Source: Methylobacterium sp. J-070 (lineage in GTDB: Bacteria; Pseudomonadota; Alphaproteobacteria; Rhizobiales; Beijerinckiaceae). From it: a stretch of 64,000 nt of DNA. Positions 23,010-31,973 of this stretch are shown in pieces; position 1 is the stretch's first letter, and each line of letters opens with the position of its first letter. The position numbers were made by a program, and so were the translations under genes. The stretch is taken from NCBI RefSeq assembly GCF_022829385.1, contig NZ_JAKSXX010000189.1:31390-95389 (forward strand), written 5' to 3'. Below the pieces are notes generated by a model that saw only the letters and a list, made by a program, of their open reading frames with translations, made no database searches and was not told the origin of the DNA.

Positions 23010-23141
23010 CCCATCCCCCTCATCCTGAGGTGCGAGCGCAGCGAGCCTCGAAGGAGAGCTCCAGGGATCGCGCGGTCGGCTCGAGGGCTCCTTCGAGGCC
23101 TCCGCTTCGCTCCGGCACCTCAGGATGAGGGGGAGGATGGG
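23010..23141. repeat. Long REP-like palindrome (CATCCTGAGGTGCGAGC type)
   Basis: The outer arms are CCCATCC...CTCATCCTGAGGTGC and GCACCTCAGGATGAG...GGATGGG, and the inner arms contain CTCGAAGGAG and CTCCTTCGAG. The repeat spans about 130 bp and folds almost fully on itself. It belongs to a dispersed REP-type family well known from Bradyrhizobium and Methylobacterium genomes. Confidence 0.85.
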
Positions 23142-23314
23142 ATAAACGGGTTCCGCATGCTGTCGTGTCTGGGTCTCAATGCAACGGGGATCGGCTCTAA
23201 GCAAGTTCCGCAAGAGCGGTCGCCGATTTTGCGACAAAAACCAGCGACCACAAGGACCTGAGCAGCCTTGCTTTGGCCTGCCGACAAGGCCGCTCAGCTG
23301 TCCCCGCCGGATCG

Positions 23315-24064
23315 CTACTTGCCCGCCGGCCCGTAGGGCGGTCGGGGAATCGCCCGGTGCGCCGCCCGGAGGGCCGCCGACCAGCGCTCGCGCAGGTCGT
23401 GGAAATAGCCCTCGCCGGCCTCGATCCGGTGGTTCACCTCCAGCGTCAGGGCGCTCCGGCGGGCCACCGCGATATCGATCGGCAGGCCGACGCCCAGGTT
23501 CGACCGCATGGTCGAATCCATCGAGACCAAGCTGACCTTCAGGGCGTCGTACAGGTCGGTCTCGTACTTCACCGCCCGGTCGAGGATCGGCTTGCCGTAC
23601 TTGTGCTCGCCGATCTGCAGGAACGGCGCGTCGGTGCTGCACTCGATGAAGTTGCCCGCCGAATAGATCAGGTACAGCCGCATCTCGCCGGTGCCGATCT
23701 GGCCGCCGAACAGCAGCGAGATCGAGAAGCGGATGTTGGCCGCCTCGAACCCCTCCTTCTCGATCGACCGGACGTGCCGGATCGCGCGCCCGATGAGCTG
23801 CGCCGCCTGGAACATGGTCGGCGCTTCGACGAGCTTCTGCGGGGGCTCGTCCTCCGCGCCGGGCACCCCCTCCTGGAGCAGGCTGAGCACCGACTGGGTG
23901 ATCGAGAGGTTGCCGGCCGAGGCCAGCATCATCACCCGCTCGCCCGGCACGGTGAAGTGGTGGAGCTTGCGGTAGGTCGAGATATCGTCGAGCCCCGCGT
24001 TGGTGCGGGTATCGGCGACCATCACGAGCCCTTCCTCGACCAGGACACCCACGCAGTAGGTCAT
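23315..24064 (-). CDS. Anbu: proteasome-type peptidase homologue
   Basis: This 249-residue protein is a bacterial proteasome beta-subunit homologue (Anbu, COG3484). After removal of the initiator Met, the N-terminal Thr of MTYCVGVLVEEGLVMVADTRT would be the nucleophile, as in 20S beta subunits. The MVADTRTNAGLDDISTYRK and MLASAGNLS segments are family signatures. The start at 24064 is fixed by this Thr. It is the last gene of a four-gene cluster with transglutaminase, alpha-E and ATP-grasp genes, a combination repeatedly found with Anbu. The substrate is unknown. Confidence 0.9.
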   Translation of the reverse strand: MTYCVGVLVEEGLVMVADTRTNAGLDDISTYRKLHHFTVPGERVMMLASAGNLSITQSVLSLLQEGVPGAEDEPPQKLVEAPTMFQAAQLIGRAIRHVRSIEKEGFEAANIRFSISLLFGGQIGTGEMRLYLIYSAGNFIECSTDAPFLQIGEHKYGKPILDRAVKYETDLYDALKVSLVSMDSTMRSNLGVGLPIDIAVARRSALTLEVNHRIEAGEGYFHDLRERWSAALRAAHRAIPRPPYGPAGK

Positions 24065-24108
24065 CGTCTTCGGGCTCTCGTGCGGCCGGCGTACCGGTGG
24101 CGGGACAA

Positions 24109-24936
24109 TCAGGATTGGGCGGCGGCCCTGCCTTGCTCGACGCGGAGCTTCACGTCCAGTGTCTCGGTGCCGCCGCCGGTGCGGCTGCCGCGGATCGGCG
24201 CGGCGCCGAGATAGTCGAGGCCGCTGGCGACGCGGATGTGGTTGTCCGACGGACTCACGTCGAAGCACGGGTCGAACGCGACCCAGCCGAGATCCGGCAC
24301 CAGGGCCTCGACCCAGCCGTGCGGCGCCTCGACATCCGCCTGTCCGTCGTCCCGGGCGCGGTAGCCCGCCGCGTAGCGGGCCGGAATGCCGATGTGGCGG
24401 GCTGCGGCGATGAACACGTGGGCGAGGTCCTGGCAGACGCCCCGCCCGGCCGCGAAGGCCTTGGCGGCCGGGACCGCGCTGGTGGCCGGGCCCGGCTCGT
24501 AGGCCACGGCGCCGTGGACCGCGCCCATCAGCCGATGGAGCAGAGCCAGGGCCGCGGCGTCGCCCGCGGCGGCGACCTGCTCGGCGAAGGCGTGCAGCTC
24601 CGGGCTCGCCGCGCACAGGTCCGTGTCGCGCAGGTAGAACTCGTCCGGCAGACGCTCGATCGTGCCGCGCAGGACCCCGTGGGTGTCGTCGGTGTCGACC
24701 TCGCCGGTGACCCGGATCGTCACGGCGTCGGACGGCTCGTCCGGGGTGAACCAGTGGACGATATTGCCGAAGCCGTCCTCGCGGGCGGTCAGCCGCCCGT
24801 CCACGGTGGTGTCGATCCGCCAGGCGCGGACGTACTGCCCGTCATGGTCCCGGGGCGTCAGGCGCAGGACCTGCACGAGCCCGCGGGCCGGCTGCTCGTA
24901 GGTGTAGATGGTCTCGTGGACCACGCGGATGCGCAT
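24109..24936 (-). CDS. Transglutaminase-like cysteine protease family protein
   Basis: The 275-residue protein opens with the bacterial transglutaminase N-terminal domain (MRIRVVHETIYTYEQPARG). It then has the papain-like transglutaminase core: Cys in GRGVCQDLAHVFIAAAR, His in APHGWVEAL, Asp in VAFDPC. All three catalytic residues are visible. In this context it is thought to act as a peptidase or amidase rather than a cross-linker (inference from published context). It lies 44 bp before the Anbu gene on the same strand. The start at 24936 matches the family; in-frame sequence further upstream is not conserved. Confidence 0.9.
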   Translation of the reverse strand: MRIRVVHETIYTYEQPARGLVQVLRLTPRDHDGQYVRAWRIDTTVDGRLTAREDGFGNIVHWFTPDEPSDAVTIRVTGEVDTDDTHGVLRGTIERLPDEFYLRDTDLCAASPELHAFAEQVAAAGDAAALALLHRLMGAVHGAVAYEPGPATSAVPAAKAFAAGRGVCQDLAHVFIAAARHIGIPARYAAGYRARDDGQADVEAPHGWVEALVPDLGWVAFDPCFDVSPSDNHIRVASGLDYLGAAPIRGSRTGGGTETLDVKLRVEQGRAAAQS

Positions 24937-25054
24937 GCGCCGTCCTGTTCGTGTTCGTCGGAGCATCCACCCGAAAGGTCGATGCCGGCTCCCGGAAACA
25001 ATACCCCATCGAGGGGCTCGAGCACGGTCCCGGACGCGCTGTCCGGGACGTGCC

Positions 25055-26002
25055 CTAGCCGACCAGATACTGCTTGGCGATCGCCTCGCCCACCTTGTTG
25101 TTCTCGGCGATGAACGCCTCGACGAACTCATGCAGGCCCGAGGCGAAGACCCGGTCGATGTCCTCGCCCTCGAGCTTGGCCAGCATGTTGCCGGCCAGCC
25201 GCTGGCTCGGGCCGCGGCGACCGTAGGCGTCGGCGATGAGGTCGAGATACTCGACGATCACGCCGTAGCAGTTCGCGAACGAGCGCGGCATCTGCTTGTT
25301 GAGCATCAGCAGATCGGCCACCAGCAGCGGCTTGATGCTCTCGCGGTAGACCCAGTGATAGGCGTTGAAGGCCGAGACCTCCCGGAGGATCGTAGTCCAC
25401 TGGAAGTAGTCGAGACTGCCGCCGACCGTCTCGTCGTGCGGCAGCAGGATCTGGTACTTCACGTCGAGGATGCGGGCGGTGTTGTCGGCCCGCTCGACCG
25501 CCGTGCCGAGCCGGGTGAACCAGAAGGCGTCGTTGCGGAGCATGGTCCGGAAGGCCGAGCCGTCGAAGGTCAGCGAGACGGTCTTCACCCAATCGAGGAA
25601 GCGCCCGAACTCGTCCCGGTTGAGATCCTTGCCGGCGTAGTTGCGCAGTTCGAGCCACGCGCCGTTGATCGCGTCCCACATCTCGGTGGTGAGCGCGGTG
25701 CGGACCGAGCGGGCATTCTCGCGGGCCGCCTCGATGCAGGAGCGGATCGAGGACGGGTTGTGCGGGCTGAAGGCAAGGAAGTCGCAGACGGTGTCGGCGT
25801 TCACCGCGCTGTAGTGCGTCTTGAAGGCGTCCGGATCGCCGGCCGAGGCGAGGGCCGAGTCCCACTCGTTGCTCTCGCCGCCGTCGTAATTCGTCGGCAG
25901 CGAGGCGAAGCGGTGCGCCGCGTCGAGGATGCGGGCGACGAAGTCGGCGCGCTCGACGTATCGCGAGAGCCAGAAGAGGTTGTCGGCAGTCCTGGAAAGC
26001 AT
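25055..26002 (-). CDS. Alpha-E domain protein
   Basis: The 315-residue helical protein matches the alpha-E family (COG2307). Its start MLSRTADNLFWLSRYVERA and the internal RLGTAVERADNTARILDVK are typical. The domain has no known catalytic activity and is always found near circularly permuted ATP-grasp proteins, sometimes fused to them. It lies 67 bp after the ATP-grasp gene and 118 bp before the transglutaminase gene. Confidence 0.9.
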   Translation of the reverse strand: MLSRTADNLFWLSRYVERADFVARILDAAHRFASLPTNYDGGESNEWDSALASAGDPDAFKTHYSAVNADTVCDFLAFSPHNPSSIRSCIEAARENARSVRTALTTEMWDAINGAWLELRNYAGKDLNRDEFGRFLDWVKTVSLTFDGSAFRTMLRNDAFWFTRLGTAVERADNTARILDVKYQILLPHDETVGGSLDYFQWTTILREVSAFNAYHWVYRESIKPLLVADLLMLNKQMPRSFANCYGVIVEYLDLIADAYGRRGPSQRLAGNMLAKLEGEDIDRVFASGLHEFVEAFIAENNKVGEAIAKQYLVG

Positions 26003-26069
26003 TGTTCTTCAGCCAACTTCTTCAGCCACGTCCCGGTCTCCGGCCCGCGCCCGCGGGGACCGCGAGACC

Positions 26070-27503
26070 TCAGGCGTCGAGCACCCAGGTGTCCTTCGTA
26101 CCACCACCCTGGCTGGAATTGACCACCAGGGACCCTTCCTTCAGGGCCACCCGCGTCAGGCCGCCGGGCACGATGCGGATCTGGTCGGCGCCGTTGAGCA
26201 CGAACGGCCTGAGGTCGACGTGGCGCGGCGCGACCCCGGAGGCCACGAAGGTCGGGCAGGTTGAGAGCGACAGGGTCGGCTGGGCGATGAACCCGTCCGG
26301 CGCGTGCCGGAGCTTCCTGGCGAAGTCGTCGAGCTCGCGTTTGCTGGCGTGCGGGCCGACCAGCATGCCGTAGCCCCCCGATCCGTTGACCTCCTTCACC
26401 ACCAGCTCGGACAGGTTGTCCATCACGTAGGCGAAGGCGTCCTTCTCGCGACACCGGTAGGTCGGCACGTTGTGCAGGATCGGCTCCTCGCCGGTGAAGA
26501 ACTTCACGATCTCCGGCATGTAGCTGTAGACCGCCTTGTCGTCCGAGATGCCCGTGCCGACGGCGTTGGCCAGCGTGACCGAGCCGCGCTCGTAGGCGTT
26601 CATCAGGCCCGGCACCCCGAGGACCGAGTCCGGGCGGAACACGAGCGGGTCGAGGAAATCGTCGTCGAGGCGGCGATAGATCACGTCGACCCGGCGCGGC
26701 CCCTCGGTGGTCCGCATGTACACCACGTCGTCCTTGGTGAAGAGGTCGGAGGCCTCCACCAGCTCGACGCCGAGCTTGTCGGCCAGGAACGAGTGCTCGT
26801 AGAACGCGGAATTGAAGCGCCCGGGCGTCAGAAGCACCACCGTGGGATCGCGGGTCGCCGTGCTCGGAGCCAGGCTGCGCAGGGTGGCGAGCAGCGCGTC
26901 CGGATAATTCTCCACCGGGGCGACCCGGTGCTTCGAGAACAGGTCCGGGAACAGGCGCAGCATCACCTCCCGGTTTTCCAGCATGTAGGAGACGCCGGAG
27001 GGGATGCGGGCATTGTCCTCCAGCACGAAGAAGTCGTTCTCGCCGGTCCGCACGATGTCGATGCCGGCGATGTGCACGTAGAGGTCGTGCGGCACCCGGA
27101 AGGATCGCATCTCCATGCGGTAATGCGCGTTCCGGTAGACGAGGTCCGCCGGGATGATCCCGGCCTTGATGCAGTCCTGCGCGCCGTAGACGTCCTTCAG
27201 GAACAGGTTGATGGCGGTGACGCGCTGCTTCAGCCCGCGCTCCAGGAAGGCCCATTCCGGCTTGGTGATCACCCGGGGGATGATGTCGAAGGGGATGAGC
27301 CGCTCGGTCGATTCGTTGTCGCCGTAGACCGCGAAGGTGATGCCGATCCGGCGGAACAGCAGTTCGGCCTGGCTGCGGCGCGTATTGAAGTGCTCGGGCG
27401 GCGTGCTCTCGAGCCAGGACTTGAGTTGGCCATAGGCGTCGCGGACGGCGGCCGGGTCGGCGGCACCGATCCCGTTCATCTCGTCGAAGGCCGTCACCGC
27501 CAT
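26070..27503 (-). CDS. Circularly permuted ATP-grasp protein
   Basis: The 477-residue protein is of the COG2308 circularly permuted ATP-grasp type. It contains DFFVLEDNARIPSGVSYMLENRE (ATP-grasp core with metal-binding residues), VKEVNGSGGYGMLVGPHAS and VPTYRCREKDAFAYVMDNL. ATP-grasp enzymes ligate a carboxylate to an amine through acyl phosphate, so this is the predicted peptide ligase of the cluster. It is the first gene of the operon ATP-grasp, alpha-E, transglutaminase, Anbu. Confidence 0.9.
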   Translation of the reverse strand: MAVTAFDEMNGIGAADPAAVRDAYGQLKSWLESTPPEHFNTRRSQAELLFRRIGITFAVYGDNESTERLIPFDIIPRVITKPEWAFLERGLKQRVTAINLFLKDVYGAQDCIKAGIIPADLVYRNAHYRMEMRSFRVPHDLYVHIAGIDIVRTGENDFFVLEDNARIPSGVSYMLENREVMLRLFPDLFSKHRVAPVENYPDALLATLRSLAPSTATRDPTVVLLTPGRFNSAFYEHSFLADKLGVELVEASDLFTKDDVVYMRTTEGPRRVDVIYRRLDDDFLDPLVFRPDSVLGVPGLMNAYERGSVTLANAVGTGISDDKAVYSYMPEIVKFFTGEEPILHNVPTYRCREKDAFAYVMDNLSELVVKEVNGSGGYGMLVGPHASKRELDDFARKLRHAPDGFIAQPTLSLSTCPTFVASGVAPRHVDLRPFVLNGADQIRIVPGGLTRVALKEGSLVVNSSQGGGTKDTWVLDA

Positions 27504-27599
27504 CTCGCTCCTCCCATACGCTCCCGCTCTTGAGGCAAGAGGCGCGCCACCCGTCCAGGGCTACAGACACGCGCGACAACGCTCAAGGCGGCCGGAGGA

Positions 27600-28346
27600 T
27601 CAGATCAATTTCAGGCCTTTCAGACTGGCGTGCCCGTTCCGACCGAGGATCACGTGGTCGTGCACGACGATCTTCAGAGGCGCCAGGACCGCCACGATCT
27701 CGCGCGTCATCGCCACGTCGACCGCGGAGGGGGCGGGATCGCCGGAGGGGTGGTTGTGGGCCAGGATGACCGCGGTCGCCGACAGCTCGAGCGCCCGGCG
27801 GGCAACCTCGCGGGGATAGACCGGCGTGTGGTCGACGGTCCCGCGCCCCTGCACCTCGTCGGCGATGAGGTGGTTGCGCTTGTCGAGGAACAGGATGCGG
27901 AACTCCTCGCGCGGCGCGAACGCCATCGTGGCGCGCAGGTATTCGTGGAGGGCGCTCTACGAATCCAGGAGCGCCCGCTCGCGGATCGCGCCCCGGGCGA
28001 GGCGGCGCGCGGCGGCCTCGATTACCTTCAGATCCGAGGCGACTCCGGCGCTGACCCCCTCCACCTCCATGAGGCGCGCCGCCTCGGCACTCACCACCTC
28101 GGCGAAGCTGCCGAACCGCGCGACCAGGGCCTTGGCGAGGGGCTTCACGTCCCGGCGGGGGATGGCCCGGAACAGCACCAACTCCAGCAGCTCGTAATCG
28201 GGCAGCGCGTCGCCGCCCGCAGCCGTGAACTTCTCGCGCAGGCGGTCCCGATGACCGTGATAGTGCGGCGATTCCTTCTCGGCGGAGGCGGGGCCGGCGC
28301 TGTCGGCGAACAGGCCGGCCCCGCAATCGTCCGGCCGGGGCGTCAC
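27600..28346 (-). pseudogene. radC: radC (DUF2466, JAMM domain), interrupted by an in-frame amber codon
   Basis: Two pieces in one frame together make a full RadC of about 248 residues. The N-terminal piece (28346 to 27960) has the helix-hairpin-helix part (DYELLELVLFRAIPRRDVKPLA). The C-terminal piece has the JAMM metalloprotease-like core with HNHPSGDPAPSAVD. They are separated only by TAG at 27957-27959, after RALLDS and before SALHEYLRATMAFA. Relatives have Trp near this position, so a single TGG to TAG change would explain it. The second piece could be re-initiated from the ATG at 27926. It lies 6 bp after the map stop. Confidence 0.85.
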
Positions 28347-28352
28347 GGCCGG

Positions 28353-29180
28353 TCAGGCGGCGGGATTGACGGGCTGGTGCAGCCCCTTGGGTGAGATCGT
28401 GAAGATCTCGACGCCGGTCTCGGTGACCGCCACGGTGTGCTCGAACTGGGCGGAGAGCGAGCGGTCGCGGGTGACGGCGGTCCAGCCGTCGCCCAGGACC
28501 TTTACGGAGGGACGCCCGAGGTTGATCATCGGCTCGACCGTGAAGAACTGGCCGGGCTTGAACGGCACGTCGTAGCTCGCCTCGACGTAGTGCAGGATCG
28601 TGGGCGCGTCGTGATAGGTGCGGCCGAGCCCGTGGCCGCAGAAGTCGCGCACCACCGAGCAGCGTTCGGCCTCGGCGTAGGACTGGATCGCCCGGCCGAT
28701 GTCGTTGGTCGAGCCGCCCGGCTTCACCGCCGCCACGCCGCGCATCAGCGCCTCGTAGGTGATCTCGCACAGGCGCTGCGCCCGGCGCGGGACCTCGCCG
28801 ACATAGGCCATCCGGCTCGAATCGCCGTGCCAGCCGTCGAGGATCAGGCAGATGTCGAGGTTGACGATGTCGCCCTCGCGCAGGGGCTTGTCGTTGGGAA
28901 TGCCGTGGCAGACCACGTGGTTGATCGAGGTGCAGATCGATTTCGGGTAGCCGCGGTAGAGCAGCGACGCCGGATAGGCGCCGTGGTCCATGGCGAACTC
29001 GTAGGCGAGCCGGTCGAGGGTCTCGGTGGTGACGCCGGGCTGCGTCGCCTCCATCAGGATGTCGAGGGCCTCGGCCGTGAGGCGGCCCGCCCGGCGCATG
29101 CCTTCGAACCCCTCGGGGCCGTGGATCGGCGGCTCCGGGGCGCGGCGCGCACCCTGCGCGATGGCCTGTTCCTGCTGCAT
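28353..29180 (-). CDS. map: Type I methionine aminopeptidase
   Basis: Map removes the initiator Met from nascent proteins. At 275 residues it is of normal type I length. The five metal ligands can be placed: Asp in VNLDICLILDGWHGD (two), His in GHGLGRTYHD, Glu in FTVEPMINLG, and Glu in HTVAVTETGVEI. The ATG at 29180 (MQQEQAIAQ) is chosen over in-frame upstream ATGs because the upstream sequence is not conserved. It is transcribed with radC. Confidence 0.96.
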   Translation of the reverse strand: MQQEQAIAQGARRAPEPPIHGPEGFEGMRRAGRLTAEALDILMEATQPGVTTETLDRLAYEFAMDHGAYPASLLYRGYPKSICTSINHVVCHGIPNDKPLREGDIVNLDICLILDGWHGDSSRMAYVGEVPRRAQRLCEITYEALMRGVAAVKPGGSTNDIGRAIQSYAEAERCSVVRDFCGHGLGRTYHDAPTILHYVEASYDVPFKPGQFFTVEPMINLGRPSVKVLGDGWTAVTRDRSLSAQFEHTVAVTETGVEIFTISPKGLHQPVNPAA

Positions 29181-29380
29181 CGTCGAGACTTTTCGCGGCC
29201 CTGTCGATCGGATGTCCCACCTATGTACGGTGCGCGGCGCGGCAGGCCAAGCCGCGCGCCGCGCGGCAAGGGCCGAGGCTTGCGCCATCCGCGGGGCTGG
29301 CGGCATAAGCGGCCGCGAGACGCCCGGGAGCGCGCGCGCCGATTCGGCGCGTGGCCGGTTGCGGGGCAGGCGAGGGCCGG

Positions 29381-29638
29381 ATGGCAGGCAAGGCAGTACC
29401 GCACTTCCACAACGAGCCCGGCGTGCCGGTGATCGCCGTGGGCGTGAAGGAGTTCATGTGCATCGGCGCCCTGCCGCCGTTCGATCACCCGCACGTGTTC
29501 CTCGACATGGGCGCCGAGACCGAGATCATCTGCCAGTACTGCTCGACGCTCTATCGCTACCGGGCCGGCCTGAAGGCGAACGAGGCGGAGCCGCAGGCCT
29601 GCGTCTGGCGGGACGACGCCAAGCTCGCCGCGGAGTAG
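29381..29638 (+). CDS. Zinc-finger (zf-CHCC) domain protein
   Basis: The 85-residue protein carries the C-x-n-H-x-n-C-x2-C pattern of the zf-CHCC family (MCIGALPPFDHPHVFLDMG, then CQYCSTLYRY). This is the family of the mitochondrial complex I accessory subunit NDUFS6; alphaproteobacterial members are thought to be its ancestors. The ATG at 29381 gives MAGKAVPHFHNEPG. It is divergent from map and 13 bp before the FAD monooxygenase gene, so probably co-transcribed with it. Confidence 0.88.
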   Translation: MAGKAVPHFHNEPGVPVIAVGVKEFMCIGALPPFDHPHVFLDMGAETEIICQYCSTLYRYRAGLKANEAEPQACVWRDDAKLAAE

Positions 29639-29651
29639 GCGCGCGCCGGCG

Positions 29652-30845
29652 GTGTCCTCGGACCAGCGACCTCTCAGGATCGGGATCGTCGGAGCCGGGA
29701 TCGGCGGCCTGACGGCGGCGCTGTCGCTGTCGGATGCCGGCCATTCCGTGACGGTGATCGAGCGCCGGACCGGCTTCAGCGAAGTCGGGGCCGGGATCCA
29801 GATCTCGCCCAACGCGAGCCGCGTCCTGGCGGCGCTCGGCGTATCCGCGGCCCTGCGGCGGGCGGCCAGCGAGCCGCCGGGGGTCGAGATCCGCGCCCTC
29901 GCCAGCGGCCGGCGCATCGGCGGCGTCGCCCTCGGGGCCGACGCGCAGGCGCAGTTCGGCGCGCCCTACTACGTGATCCACCGGGCCGATCTGCAGACCC
30001 TCCTGCTCGACGCCCTGCGGGGCCGTCCGGCGATCCGCCTCATGATGGGCCGCACCGTCACGGACGTCGCCGAGACGATCTCGGACGCCGTCGTGACCGC
30101 GGAGGGCGCCGCCGGCCCGCAGGCGCTCACCTTCGATCTGGTGGTCGCGGCCGACGGGCTGCGCTCGCGTCTGCGCGCCCATCTCGACGCGGCGCCGCTC
30201 CGGCCGGGCTATGCGGCGGCGTGGCGGGCGCTGGTCCCGATCGAGGCGGCGCCGGAGGCCCTGCGCGGTCCGGCGACCGGCCTCTGGCTCGGGCGGAACC
30301 GCCACGTGGTCCATTACCCGGTGCGGGACGGCCAGCTCCTCAACGTCGTGGCCGTCGTCCCCGAAGCGGTGGGCGACGAGGGCTGGGGCCGGCTCGGAGA
30401 GCCGGCCGTGCTGCGGGCCCAGCTCCGGGGCTGCGCCGGACCCCTGCGCGATCTTCTCAGCCTGCCGGATTCCTGGCTGGTCTGGTCGCTCGCCGACCGG
30501 GCCGTGGCGCGTCCGCTGGCGCGCGGCCGGATCGCGCTGATCGGCGATGCGGCCCATCCGGTCCTGCCCTACCTGGCGCAGGGCGCGGCCCTGGCCATCG
30601 AGGATGCCGCCGTGCTGACGCGCGCGCTCGCCGACCGGGCCGACGTCCCGGCGGCGCTCGCCGCCTTCTCGGCGGAGCGGACCGGCCGCCTCCGGCGCGT
30701 CCAGAGGGCGGCCCGGGGGAACGGCCGCACCTACCACGCCAGGGGGCTCGTGGCCTTTTTGCGCAACGCCGTCATGGGTCGCCTCGGCCCCCACGGCATG
30801 CGCGACCGCTACGCCTGGCTGTATGGCTGGACGCCGCCCGCTTGA
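29652..30845 (+). CDS. FAD-dependent aromatic-ring-type monooxygenase
   Basis: The 397-residue flavoprotein is of the salicylate hydroxylase/UbiH class. It shows three motifs: GIVGAGIGGLTAALSL (ADP binding) near residue 12, the DG motif VVAADGLRSRLRA near 165, and the GD motif ALIGDAAHPVLPYLAQGA near 296. The VGAGIQISPNA segment is typical of salicylate/6-hydroxynicotinate hydroxylases. The substrate cannot be named from sequence. The GTG start follows the zinc-finger gene by 13 bp. Confidence 0.88.
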   Translation: MSSDQRPLRIGIVGAGIGGLTAALSLSDAGHSVTVIERRTGFSEVGAGIQISPNASRVLAALGVSAALRRAASEPPGVEIRALASGRRIGGVALGADAQAQFGAPYYVIHRADLQTLLLDALRGRPAIRLMMGRTVTDVAETISDAVVTAEGAAGPQALTFDLVVAADGLRSRLRAHLDAAPLRPGYAAAWRALVPIEAAPEALRGPATGLWLGRNRHVVHYPVRDGQLLNVVAVVPEAVGDEGWGRLGEPAVLRAQLRGCAGPLRDLLSLPDSWLVWSLADRAVARPLARGRIALIGDAAHPVLPYLAQGAALAIEDAAVLTRALADRADVPAALAAFSAERTGRLRRVQRAARGNGRTYHARGLVAFLRNAVMGRLGPHGMRDRYAWLYGWTPPA

Positions 30846-30879
30846 TCGCGCCCGCTGCCGCCGCTACCGAGAAGCCCGG

Positions 30880-30966
<87 letters not shown>

Positions 30967-31347
30967 GCCCTCGTCTGGGTTGAAGGTATCTGACCGAACC
31001 GGTCGGGATGTCCTTCGGGGCAAGGCATGCGTCTTCGCAGTCTTTGCAGTCTTTGCAACGCGATCCCTTGAACGCGCACTCGTACGGACAGCCTAAAATT
31101 TGTGCAGACTCCGGGAAATCGCTCGCGTCAGATGCGCCAGCGGGGTTCGAAAATCATTTTCCGCGAAGTGGTAATGGTCGGCTCACAGGGAATTGATCTT
31201 CGGCGACGTTCTCGATTTTCGCTCTGTGAGATTCAGTATACCAGACATGAACATACTGAAATCGTAGCTGTTTACCTCGTTTGGGGGACATTCAGTTAGG
31301 CTTTTGCAATTACCATCATTTGGGCTCGCCACAGATGAGTGACGGAC
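30967..31347. other. Gene-poor region after tRNA-Leu
   Basis: I see no supported gene. The DNA at about 31080-31340 is less GC-rich than most of the window. This can mark an old insertion beside a tRNA gene, but I find no repeat of the tRNA 3' end here. Confidence 0.5.
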
Positions 31348-31512
31348 ATGATCGACGACGGTCCCCCCATCAAATTCGTTGCCCTCTGGGGTATGTTCGC
31401 TCTCCTGATGCTGTTCGGTCAGGCGCAGCTCATCAGCCATGGCGCGAATATCTCCCTGTCTTATCAAGTGGAACAGAGCGCTGAACCCGCGTTGATGGCG
31501 GCTTTGGACTGA
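31348..31512 (+). CDS. Possible small membrane protein
   Basis: This short frame of 54 residues starts MIDDGPPIKFVALWGMFALL and has one strong hydrophobic segment (about residues 8-24) followed by a polar tail. I know no family. A longer opposite-strand frame (31183-31467) overlaps it. I prefer this one because it encodes a plausible membrane segment, but there is no clear ribosome binding site. Confidence 0.35.
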   Translation: MIDDGPPIKFVALWGMFALLMLFGQAQLISHGANISLSYQVEQSAEPALMAALD

Positions 31513-31973
31513 CGCTCTGAAGTTGACGGGGAAAATCGGTCTGGCACCGATGATCCAGACTGCTTGACGGGTGTCAGCCGGCGGCGACGGGCGGGCGTAA
31601 TGCCTCCCTCAGCCTTGCGGCGGTTGCCCACACAGCGCCGGCATCACGGGAACGCCGGCACGCCGCCGAACGACGATGCGACGGCACTCGCGGGCACGCC
31701 GCGTGACGTGGCCGATACGCCTCCTTCGACCGCGCCGGGAATGATTGGCTTGACGGACCCGCGCCCGCAGATCCGTGCGCAGCGAGTCGGCATCGGACCC
31801 TTCCTCGGCGCTCAGGCGGCTCAAACATCCGGGCGCCGCGCCCGGCGCGGCCGGGGCGGCGTGACAGCGCTGGGATGCCGGGCGTCAGAAGCCTCCGGAT
31901 CCGTCGCATTTGACCGATCCGCGAAACCGCCGCCTACCGTTTCCGTGTCAGGCTCCCCGCAAGGAGACCCTGC
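31513..31973. other. Gene-free region
   Basis: Nothing supported is seen except AAGGAGA at 31961-31967, the ribosome binding site for the next gene. Open frames on both strands look like GC-driven artefacts. Confidence 0.5.

Larger units (their letters stand above)
22785..23314. other. Gene-free region with two long inverted repeats
   Basis: These 530 bp between convergent thiE and the Anbu gene hold no supported gene. They are mostly repeat DNA, listed separately at 22833-22905 and 23010-23141. The hairpins may end transcription from both sides. Confidence 0.7.

Noticed and set aside
31183..31467. 94-codon minus-strand frame in the tRNA-Leu downstream region
   Set aside because: Polar, no family and no ribosome binding site; the plus-strand 54-codon frame with a membrane segment is somewhat better, though also weak.
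30967..31973. Partial repeat of the tRNA-Leu 3' end marking an att site
   Set aside because: I searched by eye for the T-arm and acceptor sequence and found no second copy in the window.
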